Source: Winogradskyella sp. | GTDB taxonomy: Bacteria; Bacteroidota; Bacteroidia; Flavobacteriales; Flavobacteriaceae | Direction of reading: 5' to 3' | DNA length: 32,448 nucleotides | NCBI GenBank assembly: GCA_030149175.1 | Contig: JASBSA010000002.1 | Span: 1 to 32,448 of the forward strand | Program-made: the position numbers and the translations under genes | Part shown: positions 1-8,781 of the stretch, piece after piece | Numbering within the stretch: position 1 is the stretch's first letter | How the letters are laid out: each line of letters begins with the position of its first letter | Notes under the pieces: generated by a model | The model's database searches: none | Seen by the model: the letters and a program-made list of their open reading frames with translations, nothing else | Told to the model about the DNA's origin: nothing

Positions 1-283
1 TGCACTTTACAATTTAATGGAAGATGCAGCTACAGCGGAAATATCCAGAACCCAAGTATGGCAATGGCTAAAGAACGAAGCGTTCTTGGAAGATGGACGT
101 CAATTTAATAGAGAATTATTCGATGAAATTTTTGATGATGAAGTTGAAAAAATCATACGAGAAGTAGGCGAGGGCAAGATAAAAGACACAAAGTTCTGTG
201 ATGCTATTAACCTCTTCAAAAAACTAGTAACTCAAGAAAAGTTTGAAGAATTTTTAACGCTTTCAGCTTATAGACAAATCTAA
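1..283 (+). CDS. aceB: Malate synthase A, C-terminal end (partial)
   Basis: The open frame runs in from before the window (first complete codon at base 2) and ends at a TAA at 281-283. The visible ~94 residues carry the MEDAATAEISRTQVWQWL block near the C-terminus of malate synthase A, followed by the usual helical tail. Malate synthase condenses glyoxylate with acetyl-CoA to give malate, the second step of the glyoxylate shunt. Isocitrate lyase follows 135 bases later on the same strand, so the two probably form an aceBA unit. The catalytic barrel lies outside the window. An ATG at 17 is an internal methionine, not the start. Confidence 0.93.
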   Translation, partial: ALYNLMEDAATAEISRTQVWQWLKNEAFLEDGRQFNRELFDEIFDDEVEKIIREVGEGKIKDTKFCDAINLFKKLVTQEKFEEFLTLSAYRQI

Positions 284-290
284 ATTTAAC

Positions 291-336
291 GTCACATCGA
301 GTGTCCTGACCGTAAGTCAGGATGTATCGAGATGCA
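291..336. repeat. Imperfect palindromic intergenic element
   Basis: The spacer between malate synthase and isocitrate lyase holds a hairpin: TCCTGAC (304-310), loop CGTAA, GTCAGGA (316-322). It is flanked by the related outer words ACATCGAG and TATCGAG/ATG, so the whole unit is an imperfect palindrome of about 46 bases. This looks like a short dispersed intergenic element of the REP/MITE kind rather than a terminator, because no T-run follows. Copy number elsewhere in the genome cannot be seen here. Confidence 0.45.
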
Positions 337-418
337 TTCAAAAAATAATCCCGCTAATGCGGCAACATTAAACGGGATTCATATTAAATCTAAAGTATCA
401 TTAATACATTTCAAAATT

Positions 419-2050
419 ATGAAAAATTTACCACAATCTAATTATGCTTCTGCTTTACAGACCGTAAAAGATTTAAAAACAAAGTTTGGTAACAATTGGG
501 CAGCAATCAATCCAGATAATGCAGCTAGAATGGCAACTCAAAATCGTTTTAAAACAGGTTTGGATATTGCAAAATATACAGCTGCCATAATGCGCCAAGA
601 TATGGCAGATTATGATGCAGATGCGTCTCAATATACACAATCATTAGGCTGCTGGCACGGTTTTGTGGCACAGCAAAAAATGATTGCAGTTAAAAAACAT
701 CATAAAACTACAAGCAAACGCTACTTATACTTGTCTGGTTGGATGGTTGCAGCTTTACGTTCAGAATTTGGACCATTACCAGACCAATCTATGCACGAAA
801 AAACCGCTGTACCTGCTTTAATTGCTGAGATTTACGATTTCTTACGTCAGGCTGATGCTATTGAACTTAATGATTTATTTAGAAGACAAGCTAATGGCGA
901 AGATGTACAAAATGAGATTGATAATTTTGAAACACATATTGTACCAATCATAGCAGACATTGATGCTGGTTTTGGTAATGAGGAAGCGACGTATTTATTA
1001 GCTAAAAAGATGATTCAGGCTGGTGCTTGTGCTATTCAAATTGAAAACCAAGTTTCTGATGCTAAACAATGTGGTCATCAAGATGGAAAGGTAACCGTTC
1101 CGCACGAAGATTTTATAGCAAAGCTGAATGCTGTACGTTACGCGTTTTTAGAATTAGGGGTAGATGATGGTGTTATTGTGGCTCGTACAGATTCTGAAGG
1201 TGCTGGATTAACGCAAAAGTTACCTGTTAGTAAAGAGCCAGGCGATTTGGCTTCAAAATATTTAGCGTTTGTAGATGCTGAAGAAGTTACGATGGATGAC
1301 GTAAAAGAAGATGAAGTATTGCTGAAGCGTGATGGTAAATTGGTAAGGCCAATCAGGTTACCGAACGGGTTATACAAATTCAAAGATGGTTCCAATATAG
1401 ATAGAGTAGTGCTAGACTGTATTACAAGTTTACAAAATGGAGCAGATTTATTATGGATCGAAACACCAACACCAAATGTAAAACAAATTGCTCATATGGT
1501 TAATAGGGTGAAGGAAGTTGTACCAAATGCTAAGTTGGTGTACAACAATTCGCCTTCGTTCAATTGGACATTGAATTTCAGAAATCAGGTTTTTGAGGAA
1601 ATGCTTGCTGAAGGAGAAAATATGACTGCTTATGACAGAAATAACTTGATGAGTTCTGAATATGACGGCACAGAATTATGTCATAGAGCAGATCAGAAGA
1701 TTAAAACCTTCCAGATTGATGGTGCAAGAGAGGCTGGTATTTTCCATCATTTAATCACATTACCAACATATCACACAACAGCATTGCATATGAATGATTT
1801 AACTGAAGGCTACTTTGGTAAAGATGGTATGTTAGCTTATGTAAGAGATGTACAGCGCCAAGAAATTAGAAAAGGTGTGGCTTGTGTAAAACATCAAAGA
1901 ATGGCAGGATCTGACTTGGGTGACGACCATAAATCATTCTTTGCTGGTGATAAGGCTTTAAAGGCAGGTGGCGAAAAGAACACTTCAAATCAATTTGAAG
2001 CTAAGAATAATGAAATTAAAGTAAAAAAGAAATTAAGCGTAGTTGCTTAA
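419..2050 (+). CDS. aceA: Isocitrate lyase
   Basis: This enzyme cleaves isocitrate to glyoxylate and succinate in the glyoxylate shunt, allowing growth on acetate or fatty acids. The protein of 543 residues has the catalytic signature KQCGH followed by QDGKVTVP, as in the larger Pseudomonas-type isocitrate lyases of about 530 residues. It also has the substrate-site stretch YNNSPSFNW and the early GCWHGF block. I chose the ATG at 419 (MKNLPQSNYAS...). The frame stays open back to an ATG at 332, but that ATG lies inside the palindromic spacer element and would add 29 residues not expected in the family. It follows malate synthase on the same strand and ends before a strong terminator. Confidence 0.95.
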   Translation: MKNLPQSNYASALQTVKDLKTKFGNNWAAINPDNAARMATQNRFKTGLDIAKYTAAIMRQDMADYDADASQYTQSLGCWHGFVAQQKMIAVKKHHKTTSKRYLYLSGWMVAALRSEFGPLPDQSMHEKTAVPALIAEIYDFLRQADAIELNDLFRRQANGEDVQNEIDNFETHIVPIIADIDAGFGNEEATYLLAKKMIQAGACAIQIENQVSDAKQCGHQDGKVTVPHEDFIAKLNAVRYAFLELGVDDGVIVARTDSEGAGLTQKLPVSKEPGDLASKYLAFVDAEEVTMDDVKEDEVLLKRDGKLVRPIRLPNGLYKFKDGSNIDRVVLDCITSLQNGADLLWIETPTPNVKQIAHMVNRVKEVVPNAKLVYNNSPSFNWTLNFRNQVFEEMLAEGENMTAYDRNNLMSSEYDGTELCHRADQKIKTFQIDGAREAGIFHHLITLPTYHTTALHMNDLTEGYFGKDGMLAYVRDVQRQEIRKGVACVKHQRMAGSDLGDDHKSFFAGDKALKAGGEKNTSNQFEAKNNEIKVKKKLSVVA

Positions 2051-2110
2051 TATAATGACCATTCGGTTAATTTGACATTAATCTGTTGTTTATTAATTTA
2101 GTTAGGAGAA

Positions 2111-2140
2111 AACACATCCATTATTGGATGTGTTTTTTTA
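2111..2140 (+). terminator. Intrinsic terminator after aceA
   Basis: A perfect 10-bp stem AACACATCCA / TGGATGTGTT (2111-2120 with 2125-2134), loop TTAT, is followed by a run of T. It ends the aceBA transcript. Confidence 0.85.
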
Positions 2141-2306
2141 TTTTAACATTTTGAAGACTAGCTATTTAATTTGCTTTTAGACGTTTGTTTTATCTGCTTA
2201 TTGTATTTAAACAAGTAATATTACACTTAGTCTAAATTATTGACATTCTGTGTGAATTTTTGATTTCTTTTGGTAAGCTATTAATTACCCCAAACAATTA
2301 TAAACT

Positions 2307-3131
2307 TTGCGATTTAAGTTACTCTACATATTGTTGTTTGTGCTATCAAGTACAGGTCTGAGAGCCCATGGTGACTTACATAAACGAATATTGAAGGTTA
2401 CCCAAGAGATTCAGAAAAATCCAGACAGTGCTAATTTATACTTCAAAAGAGGAAAGCTTTTTTATCAGCATAATAGTTACTCAAGTAGTTTAGAAGATTT
2501 CAAGTCTTCAAAAGCACTGGGATTAGAAAGTGTCGAACAAAGCTTTTACATAGCTAAAAGTAAATATCACCTCGAAAAATTTTCTTCTTGTAAAAGAACT
2601 ATCAAAAAGATATTAAAAGAAGAACCAGAAAATAGTGGTGCTTTAAAATTGCTGGCTGATATATACTTTAAAAAGGGCAGATATAGAAAATCTGCAAAAT
2701 TATATGATGAAGTAATACGAAACTCAGAGGTTAATTTCCCAGAACAATATTTATACGCTTCTAATGCTTGGAACTCGATGGGGAATGAATATGGAAAAGA
2801 ACGTTCACAGTCTATACTTATTGAAGGAATTGAAAAATTAGGAGATGTTGTTGTATTATATAATGAGCTGATTTCAAACTTTATGGATATGCAAGATTTT
2901 GATTCTGCAGTGAAATATCAAAAACGAGTAATTGAAATCAGCAACAGAAAAGAGCGTGCTTATTTAAAACTTGCCAACATCCAGATTCAACAAGAAAAAC
3001 TTAATGAAGCAGAACTTTCCATTGTAAAAGCTGAAGAGAGTTATAATAAATTGCCTCACAGAATAAGGAATGCTAAATTTATGAGAGAGTTTTATTTAGA
3101 ATTACAATTAAAAAAGTCTGTTTTAAAATAG
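2307..3131 (+). CDS. Secreted TPR-repeat protein
   Basis: This is a 274-residue protein with an N-terminal signal peptide (basic start, hydrophobic LLYILLFVLSS, then RAHGDLHKR). Tetratricopeptide-type helical repeats follow, for example around residues 40-75 (NLYFKRGKLFYQHNSY) and 110-140 (ALKLLADIYFKKGRYRKSA). It probably acts as a scaffold in the periplasm or at the surface. The next gene begins 11 bases downstream, so it is likely co-expressed with the phosphatase-like protein. The only start that keeps the signal peptide is TTG at 2307, directly after an in-frame TAA; the next in-frame ATG is far inside the repeats. Start position is therefore uncertain. Specific function is unknown. Confidence 0.8.
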   Translation: MRFKLLYILLFVLSSTGLRAHGDLHKRILKVTQEIQKNPDSANLYFKRGKLFYQHNSYSSSLEDFKSSKALGLESVEQSFYIAKSKYHLEKFSSCKRTIKKILKEEPENSGALKLLADIYFKKGRYRKSAKLYDEVIRNSEVNFPEQYLYASNAWNSMGNEYGKERSQSILIEGIEKLGDVVVLYNELISNFMDMQDFDSAVKYQKRVIEISNRKERAYLKLANIQIQQEKLNEAELSIVKAEESYNKLPHRIRNAKFMREFYLELQLKKSVLK

Positions 3132-3141
3132 AGTAAAACAT

Positions 3142-6069
3142 ATGAAAAAAAATTACTTAATAATATTTTTGTTATTCGTTTCGTTGTCTTCATTCGGACA
3201 AACGATTGTAAGGGGGCCATATCTCCAGAAAGGTACTGAGACAGGTGTTACAATAAAGTGGCGAACCGATATGAGTGACGCATCGGTTATAGAGTATAGT
3301 ACTGATATTAATTTTTCCACGTATTCAACCTTTAATGAGGCTACATTAAAGACAGAGCATGAAGTTGAAATATCAGGACTAACAGCCGGAACCGTTTATT
3401 ATTACAGGTTAGGTATAGGTGGTAGCCTCTTATCAAGTAATTCAGAATTATACTTTAAAACTCATCCAACAATTGGCTCTACTGACCCTTATACGTTTTG
3501 GATTCTTGGTGGTATAGGTAAAGCAGGTTTTAGTTCTAATTCAGCAGCAGCTGCGGAGGTGCGTGATGCTTACTATTCGTACATTGGGAGTAATATTACA
3601 GATGGTATTATTTTAACCGGTGATAATGCAGATTCAAAAGGTACTGATGCTCAGTACCAGGCTAGTATGTTCAATACATATTATGATAAATTACAGAATT
3701 CAATTGTATGGTCTACTATAGGTAACATCGATGGGCAATATGTTAATAATACATCTGGACCAATAGGTGCTTATTATGATATTTTTACATTTCCAACATT
3801 AGGTGAGTCTGGTGGTGTAGCATCAGGTACAGAATCTTATTATTCATTTGACTATGGAAATGTGCACTTTATAGTATTAAATTCTTTTGAGGAAGATAGA
3901 TCTGTTGGTGGTACTATGTATAACTGGGCTTTAAATGATATCCAAAATACAACACAGCAATGGATTGTGGGCATATGGCATCATCCACCATATTCAAAAG
4001 GATACCACACTTCTGAAGGTATACAATACAATGGTGACCCTGTAGAAATAGAATTAATAGAAATGCGTGAGAATATTATACCAATGCTAGAGGCTAATGG
4101 AATAGATTTAATTATTGCAGGTCACACCGAGGTCTATGAAAGATCCTATTTTATTAATGGACATTATGGTGAATCTGCATCATTTGATTTTGCTACACAT
4201 GCAGTTGGACCAAGCGGAGATGGAGATGGTAGGCCAACAAGTAATGGAGCATATAGTAAAAGTAGTGTTGGTGATAATGCTGGATTGGGAACTGTATATT
4301 CGGTAAACGCAACGGCATCTCGTGTTGCTAATGGTGATCTTGACCATAATGCAATGTTCTATGCTGTAAAGCAATATGGTACTGGTATTTTAGAAGTTGA
4401 TGGTAACAATCTTTCAATGAAATTTTTAAATCGTTTTGGTGTAATTGAAGATAATTTTACTATACATAAAGGTCCAGATTATGTATATGATAATGGTTGG
4501 CAAGACGGAAATGACCCAAATGGTGTGTCAACTGATATGGAAGACCTGATTGTAATTGCTGGAGATGCGAATATTGCATCAAATACAACATTCAATACTG
4601 TAACTGTTAATCCAGATGGTAATTTAATTATAGATTCTGGCGTTAGTTTAACGGCTAAAAATATTCTTCTAGAGTCTGATTCTGATGCCTATTCAAGTTT
4701 AAACCCTTCATCTACGAGTACGGTAACGGGTAGAGCAAGATATGAAAGGTATGTTAACCAAATCGGCACCTCTTCTGGAGGTGGTAATGATTTAGTGTCC
4801 TCTCCTGTAACTGATGGAACTATGGAGGCTTTTAGTGATTTTGCTGATTGGAACAAAAATATCGCAGCCCTAAATAATCTAAGAGCATTTGCTCCGTTTA
4901 ACAACGTCTCTGGTAACTACGAAAATTATGATATAGTCGTCAACGAAACCACAGCTCTTGAGGCTGGTAAAGGATATCGTGCTGCAACAGTTGACGGAAG
5001 TCCTGTTGTTTTTACTGGTACTGTTAATATAGGTGATGTTAATACAACGATTTCAGCAGGATCTGCTAGTTCATGGAATTTAGTAGGTAACCCTTATACA
5101 AGTTATATAGACGCTCAGGCATTTATTAGTGAAAATGGATCGTCTGGCAATGACGTTTTAGATTCTAACTATAATGCTGTTTACGGTTATAATGCAGGTA
5201 CTGATGGTTCAGGAATTTGGACTATTATAAATAATGTACAGAATGTTGGAAAAAATATCGCGCCTGGACAAGGATTCTTTGTTCACTCTAATGGTACAGG
5301 TGGCTCAAATAACTTATCGTTTACACCAGCAATGAGAACCACTCTAGGTAATGACGATTTTATTTTGGGTAGAAACAGTTCAATTTCTCACCTAAGTTTA
5401 AGAATTCAAAGTGCAGCAAGTAATTATGATACGGATTTTTACTTTTCGGATAATTGTTCTGCAGGTCTAGATATCGGTTATGATGCAGGATCTTTAGATG
5501 CTAGTGATGCTGACTTCTCTTTATATTCTCACTTGGTTACAGATAATGTTGGAGTAGATCTTGCTATTCAATGTTTATCTTTTGATGACATGGAAAGCGT
5601 AGTTGTTCCTTTGGGAATAAACGCTTCAGCTGGTGAAAATATTAACATTAATATTTATGAGAGTGATTTGTCTGAAGATATTAATATTTATCTTGAGGAT
5701 AACTTAGACAATACATTTACATTACTAAATTCAAATACTTATAGCTTTGCTGCAGCAGAAGATTTAGATGGCACAGGTAGATTCTTTCTTCATTTCTCGC
5801 CTTCTACTTTATCTAATGATTTATACAATATAAATGGTCTTGAGATTTTTACAAGTTCTAATCCAGACAACTTAAGTATTAATGGTAGGTTGGTAGCTTC
5901 AACAGAACTGCAACTTTACGATATGCAAGGTAGGCTGGTATTGTCTAGAACTTTGGAGGGCGGAAGTAATACAAACTCAATAAATGTAGAAGCATTACAA
6001 TCTGGAGTTTATATTGTAAAATTAGATGTTTCAGGTGCTATAAGAACAGAAAAAGTAATTATAAACTAA
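3142..6069 (+). CDS. T9SS-secreted purple-acid-phosphatase-like protein, likely inactive
   Basis: A 975-residue exported protein. In order: signal peptide (to about residue 19, SSFGQ), a fibronectin-III-like purple-acid-phosphatase N-domain (about 22-108), a metallophosphoesterase domain (about 115-345 with family-typical sequence to about 445), a long beta-rich region with VNPDGNLIIDSG-type repeats (about 460-890), and a C-terminal T9SS type-A sorting domain ending in LQSGVYIVKLD...KVIIN. The family fold is clear (FDYGNVHFIVLNS, WHHPPYSKG, VYERS, GHYGESASFD), but the usual GDxG is GGIG (123-126), GNH[DE] is GNID (194-197) and GHxH is GHTE (327-330). D161, N195, H281 and H328 remain. It is probably surface-exposed; hydrolytic activity is doubtful. 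It is probably cotranscribed with the TPR gene. Confidence 0.88.
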   Translation: MKKNYLIIFLLFVSLSSFGQTIVRGPYLQKGTETGVTIKWRTDMSDASVIEYSTDINFSTYSTFNEATLKTEHEVEISGLTAGTVYYYRLGIGGSLLSSNSELYFKTHPTIGSTDPYTFWILGGIGKAGFSSNSAAAAEVRDAYYSYIGSNITDGIILTGDNADSKGTDAQYQASMFNTYYDKLQNSIVWSTIGNIDGQYVNNTSGPIGAYYDIFTFPTLGESGGVASGTESYYSFDYGNVHFIVLNSFEEDRSVGGTMYNWALNDIQNTTQQWIVGIWHHPPYSKGYHTSEGIQYNGDPVEIELIEMRENIIPMLEANGIDLIIAGHTEVYERSYFINGHYGESASFDFATHAVGPSGDGDGRPTSNGAYSKSSVGDNAGLGTVYSVNATASRVANGDLDHNAMFYAVKQYGTGILEVDGNNLSMKFLNRFGVIEDNFTIHKGPDYVYDNGWQDGNDPNGVSTDMEDLIVIAGDANIASNTTFNTVTVNPDGNLIIDSGVSLTAKNILLESDSDAYSSLNPSSTSTVTGRARYERYVNQIGTSSGGGNDLVSSPVTDGTMEAFSDFADWNKNIAALNNLRAFAPFNNVSGNYENYDIVVNETTALEAGKGYRAATVDGSPVVFTGTVNIGDVNTTISAGSASSWNLVGNPYTSYIDAQAFISENGSSGNDVLDSNYNAVYGYNAGTDGSGIWTIINNVQNVGKNIAPGQGFFVHSNGTGGSNNLSFTPAMRTTLGNDDFILGRNSSISHLSLRIQSAASNYDTDFYFSDNCSAGLDIGYDAGSLDASDADFSLYSHLVTDNVGVDLAIQCLSFDDMESVVVPLGINASAGENININIYESDLSEDINIYLEDNLDNTFTLLNSNTYSFAAAEDLDGTGRFFLHFSPSTLSNDLYNINGLEIFTSSNPDNLSINGRLVASTELQLYDMQGRLVLSRTLEGGSNTNSINVEALQSGVYIVKLDVSGAIRTEKVIIN

Positions 6070-6097
6070 TTATACCACATCTAGTCAATGAGAATAA

Positions 6098-6126
6098 AAC
6101 ACATCCTGCATGGTTGTGTTTTTTCT
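6098..6126 (+). terminator. Intrinsic terminator after the phosphatase-like gene
   Basis: Stem AACACATCC / GGTTGTGTT (6098-6106 with 6112-6120, one T-T mismatch), loop TGCAT, then a T-rich tail. It sits in the convergent gap before the exonuclease gene. Confidence 0.75.
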
Positions 6127-6151
6127 TTTATACATTTAACTATAAGCTAAA

Positions 6152-6814
6152 TTACAACAGCCCAACTCGCTTATGGTTTTTTTCTAAATCTTCTAAATTG
6201 AATTTTGAGTTTGTATTCAGCTTAGAGCATAACTTTAAAAATAATAGTGCTGTTATGTAAGCGTCACCAGAAGCTGTGTGTCTATCTTGAAGTGGAATTT
6301 TAAATCTGTGAGACAGTTCATCTAAGCCAAAATGTATTTTGCTATTATCTAGTTTTGTTTTTTGAAACATATGACCAGTGTCAAGAACTCTATTCTTAAG
6401 TTTTGGCAATCTTAATCTGGCAAGAGCAGCATTGATCATTGAAACATCAAAAGCAGCATGATGAGCTACTAAAACCGCATTTTTTATATAATCTAAAAAA
6501 AGTTCAATGGCCCTTTCTTCTTCAACTTTTAGGAGCTTTCCTTCTTTTAGCAAACCATGTATTTTAACTGTATTGGCATTAAACGTTTCTTGTTTAAGAT
6601 ACAATTCCAATTGGTCAGATACTTTTATCCTTAGACTTTCTATTGCTATACAACCTATGGATAAAACCCTATCGTTTTTGGTATTAAGCCCTGTGGTTTC
6701 AGTATCAAAAACAACGAATCGTATTTTTTCTAGATTTTGTTCTTGAGGTTTTGAAAAGCAATTTTTGTAGGATTTCCAAAACTCTGGATAGGACTTACGG
6801 TTAAACCAATTCAT
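6152..6814 (-). CDS. DnaQ/DEDDh-type 3'-5' exonuclease
   Basis: A 220-residue exonuclease of the DNA polymerase III epsilon fold. The three Exo motifs are complete: FDTETTG (D37, E39), HHAAFDVSM with the second Asp, and HTASGDAYIT giving the DEDDh His and last Asp. No polymerase-binding tail or other domain is obvious. It lies 2 bases downstream of the cNMP/CBS/DUF294 gene on the same strand, so the two are almost certainly cotranscribed. This pairing recurs in many bacteria, commonly near acetate permease (actP) or acetyl-CoA synthetase genes; the substrate of this exonuclease in that setting is not settled. It is a separate standalone protein, not the replicative proofreading subunit by position. 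Confidence 0.88.
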   Translation of the reverse strand: MNWFNRKSYPEFWKSYKNCFSKPQEQNLEKIRFVVFDTETTGLNTKNDRVLSIGCIAIESLRIKVSDQLELYLKQETFNANTVKIHGLLKEGKLLKVEEERAIELFLDYIKNAVLVAHHAAFDVSMINAALARLRLPKLKNRVLDTGHMFQKTKLDNSKIHFGLDELSHRFKIPLQDRHTASGDAYITALLFLKLCSKLNTNSKFNLEDLEKNHKRVGLL

Positions 6815-6816
6815 TG

Positions 6817-8706
6817 TTAAAGGAGTTGAGATAGTTTAAAACGTATTTTTATAAGTTCTTGCACTTCTTTAACAGCTTTAAAACTTCTTTTAAGCTGTAA
6901 ACGATGTCCTTTGTCTAAGGATTCTAAATCTATAAATCTACCGGAGTCATTATGTCTTAGTCCCTGCTCAGTTCTAAAAGATAAAAGATTTTTGTAAGTT
7001 TCTGCACAGAACAAATACGTGTCCTTGTTTTGTGGTTCTAATTCAGCAAGTTTTTCGTAACGCTCTAGTGTATTATTAATGAATTTAATATTATGAGAAA
7101 GAATTAACAAACGTGCCGCATCTACCAAGGGCATCATGGCACGGGCCTTAATATCGAACTGGTCTTTGTGTTCGCCATCATCTTCAACTAAAAATTGTCT
7201 AAAAAAGCTTAGTGGAGGTGGATTTAATAAAGCATTTCTCCCTAAATAAGTTAAGAAGATATTACGATTTTCAATACTTTTAAATATGCTTTCTGATAGT
7301 TTGCTTACAAGTTCTTTACTCCCGTAGACGTGTTCATAATCAAAGAAAATTGTGCATAACATTAGGTTGTCTTGGTCTGGTGTTGTTATCCAACTATTAA
7401 ATTGTTTTGACCATTCGGATAGCGATTGACACCATTTTGGATTATTCGCCATCATTTTTGCTGGGCATAATTCAAAACCAACTGTTTCTAAATCTTTGTT
7501 GATATAGTCTGAAAGTTTTAAAAAGTATGATTTTGTAGTGCTGTATTTTTCTTCATCTACGTCTTCAAAAACCAGTGCGTTATCCTGGTCTGTCATTAAT
7601 AGTTGTTCTTGCCTGCCTTGGCTTCCAATGGATAACCATGCAAATTGAGTAGGAGGTTCTATATTTACTTTAGCAATTGAAAACTCAATAATTCGTTGCG
7701 TAATGGAGTCATTAATCGCAGATACCAATCTTGATATAAAATCTATAGGTATGCCTTGTTCCAAGTAGCGCACTAATAATTTTTCTGTACGTTGTCTAAT
7801 GTCCCTAAGTTGTTTTGCCGTACGACTTCGCTTTATTTCTTTTATAAGTGCAGAGGCATTATTCTCTCTAAGAACTATGATATCATGTTCAGAAAGAATT
7901 CCTGTTAAATCTGAATCGTTTGTGCCATCTTTGGTAATACATAAATGAGTAATCTTGTGTTTTAGCATTGCGATTTGAGCCTCGGCTACAGTAATGGTCT
8001 CAGGATATGTAATAACGGGTGAGGACATTATGCTAGAAACAGAACCTTCAATAGAAAACTTACCAGTAGCAATTTTTGTTCTTAAGTCTTTATCTGTAAT
8101 GATTCCAATTGGTTTATGATTTTCTACGATTACGATAGAACCAACATGCTTATCTGTCATAATACTTGCTGCTTCCTTTATTGAGGTGTCAGTTCCGCAT
8201 GTTATTGGGTTTTTAGAGTAGTCTGCTGTTTGTAAATATGTGTATTCTGAAGAGTACTGCAGCGTTTCTACAAAATCATCGTCTTCAGGGTTTTTAATCC
8301 TAATGTTTGAAGCAAAACTTGCCATTAAAAACTGGCTTGCATTGGTATTAGAGGTTATATACGCTTCTAGGTTTTCAAGGGAAATACTGTATATTATACT
8401 TTCTTCAATGGCTTTAGCATTGAGTTTGTACTCGCCTCTGCGAAGAAGGGCACGTAGACCAAAAATGTCACCCTCATCACATTTGTCTACTAAATCGTTG
8501 TTGGTTCCAAAAAGCCCAATAGCTCCATCTCGTACAACATAAAAGTGATTAGCTACAGGTTGCCCAATTTCAAAAAGAAAGCGGTTGTTTTCTAAATAAA
8601 TAACATCAACCGACTTTGCGATAGATAAAAGCTGGTCTTTGGTTAGTAAATTAAAGGGCGGAAACCCTTTCAGGTAATCGTATATGCGCTCGGCAATAGT
8701 ATTCAT
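6817..8706 (-). CDS. cNMP-binding / CBS pair / DUF294 nucleotidyltransferase-like protein
   Basis: A 629-residue cytoplasmic regulatory protein. It has an N-terminal cyclic-nucleotide-binding-like domain (about 10-130), two CBS motifs (about 160-275; SIKEAASIMTDKHVGSIVIV and GILSEHDIIVL), a DUF294 nucleotidyltransferase domain with SIGSQGRQEQLLMTDQDNAL (the GS...E...TDxD pattern shared with GlnD), and a DUF294 C-terminal helical region. Family members are thought to sense nucleotides and modify or regulate a partner, but the target is unknown. It is followed 2 bases later by the exonuclease. A hairpin terminator ends only 16 bases upstream of the start codon, so its own promoter must be compressed or it relies on read-through. 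Confidence 0.87.
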   Translation of the reverse strand: MNTIAERIYDYLKGFPPFNLLTKDQLLSIAKSVDVIYLENNRFLFEIGQPVANHFYVVRDGAIGLFGTNNDLVDKCDEGDIFGLRALLRRGEYKLNAKAIEESIIYSISLENLEAYITSNTNASQFLMASFASNIRIKNPEDDDFVETLQYSSEYTYLQTADYSKNPITCGTDTSIKEAASIMTDKHVGSIVIVENHKPIGIITDKDLRTKIATGKFSIEGSVSSIMSSPVITYPETITVAEAQIAMLKHKITHLCITKDGTNDSDLTGILSEHDIIVLRENNASALIKEIKRSRTAKQLRDIRQRTEKLLVRYLEQGIPIDFISRLVSAINDSITQRIIEFSIAKVNIEPPTQFAWLSIGSQGRQEQLLMTDQDNALVFEDVDEEKYSTTKSYFLKLSDYINKDLETVGFELCPAKMMANNPKWCQSLSEWSKQFNSWITTPDQDNLMLCTIFFDYEHVYGSKELVSKLSESIFKSIENRNIFLTYLGRNALLNPPPLSFFRQFLVEDDGEHKDQFDIKARAMMPLVDAARLLILSHNIKFINNTLERYEKLAELEPQNKDTYLFCAETYKNLLSFRTEQGLRHNDSGRFIDLESLDKGHRLQLKRSFKAVKEVQELIKIRFKLSQLL

Positions 8707-8722
8707 GTAAGCAATTTAACTA

Positions 8723-8758
8723 AAAAATGACCTTCATAATATGAGAAAGGTCATTTTT
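8723..8758 (-). terminator. Intrinsic terminator after the TonB-dependent receptor gene
   Basis: A 12-bp perfect stem AAAAATGACCTT / AAGGTCATTTTT (8723-8734 with 8747-8758), 12-base loop, with T-runs on both strands. It lies between the receptor gene and the DUF294 gene, both read on the minus strand. Confidence 0.8.
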
Positions 8759-8781
8759 ATTGCTAAAATGCTATAGGTTTT

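Noticed and set aside
332-418. Upstream in-frame ATG adding 29 residues to isocitrate lyase
   Set aside because: It lies in the palindromic spacer, and the added residues are not family-like; the ATG at 419 gives a normal N-terminus.
653-668. TGGCACG word resembling a sigma-54 -24 element
   Set aside because: It encodes the conserved GCWHGF of isocitrate lyase and lacks a TTG at the -12 spacing.
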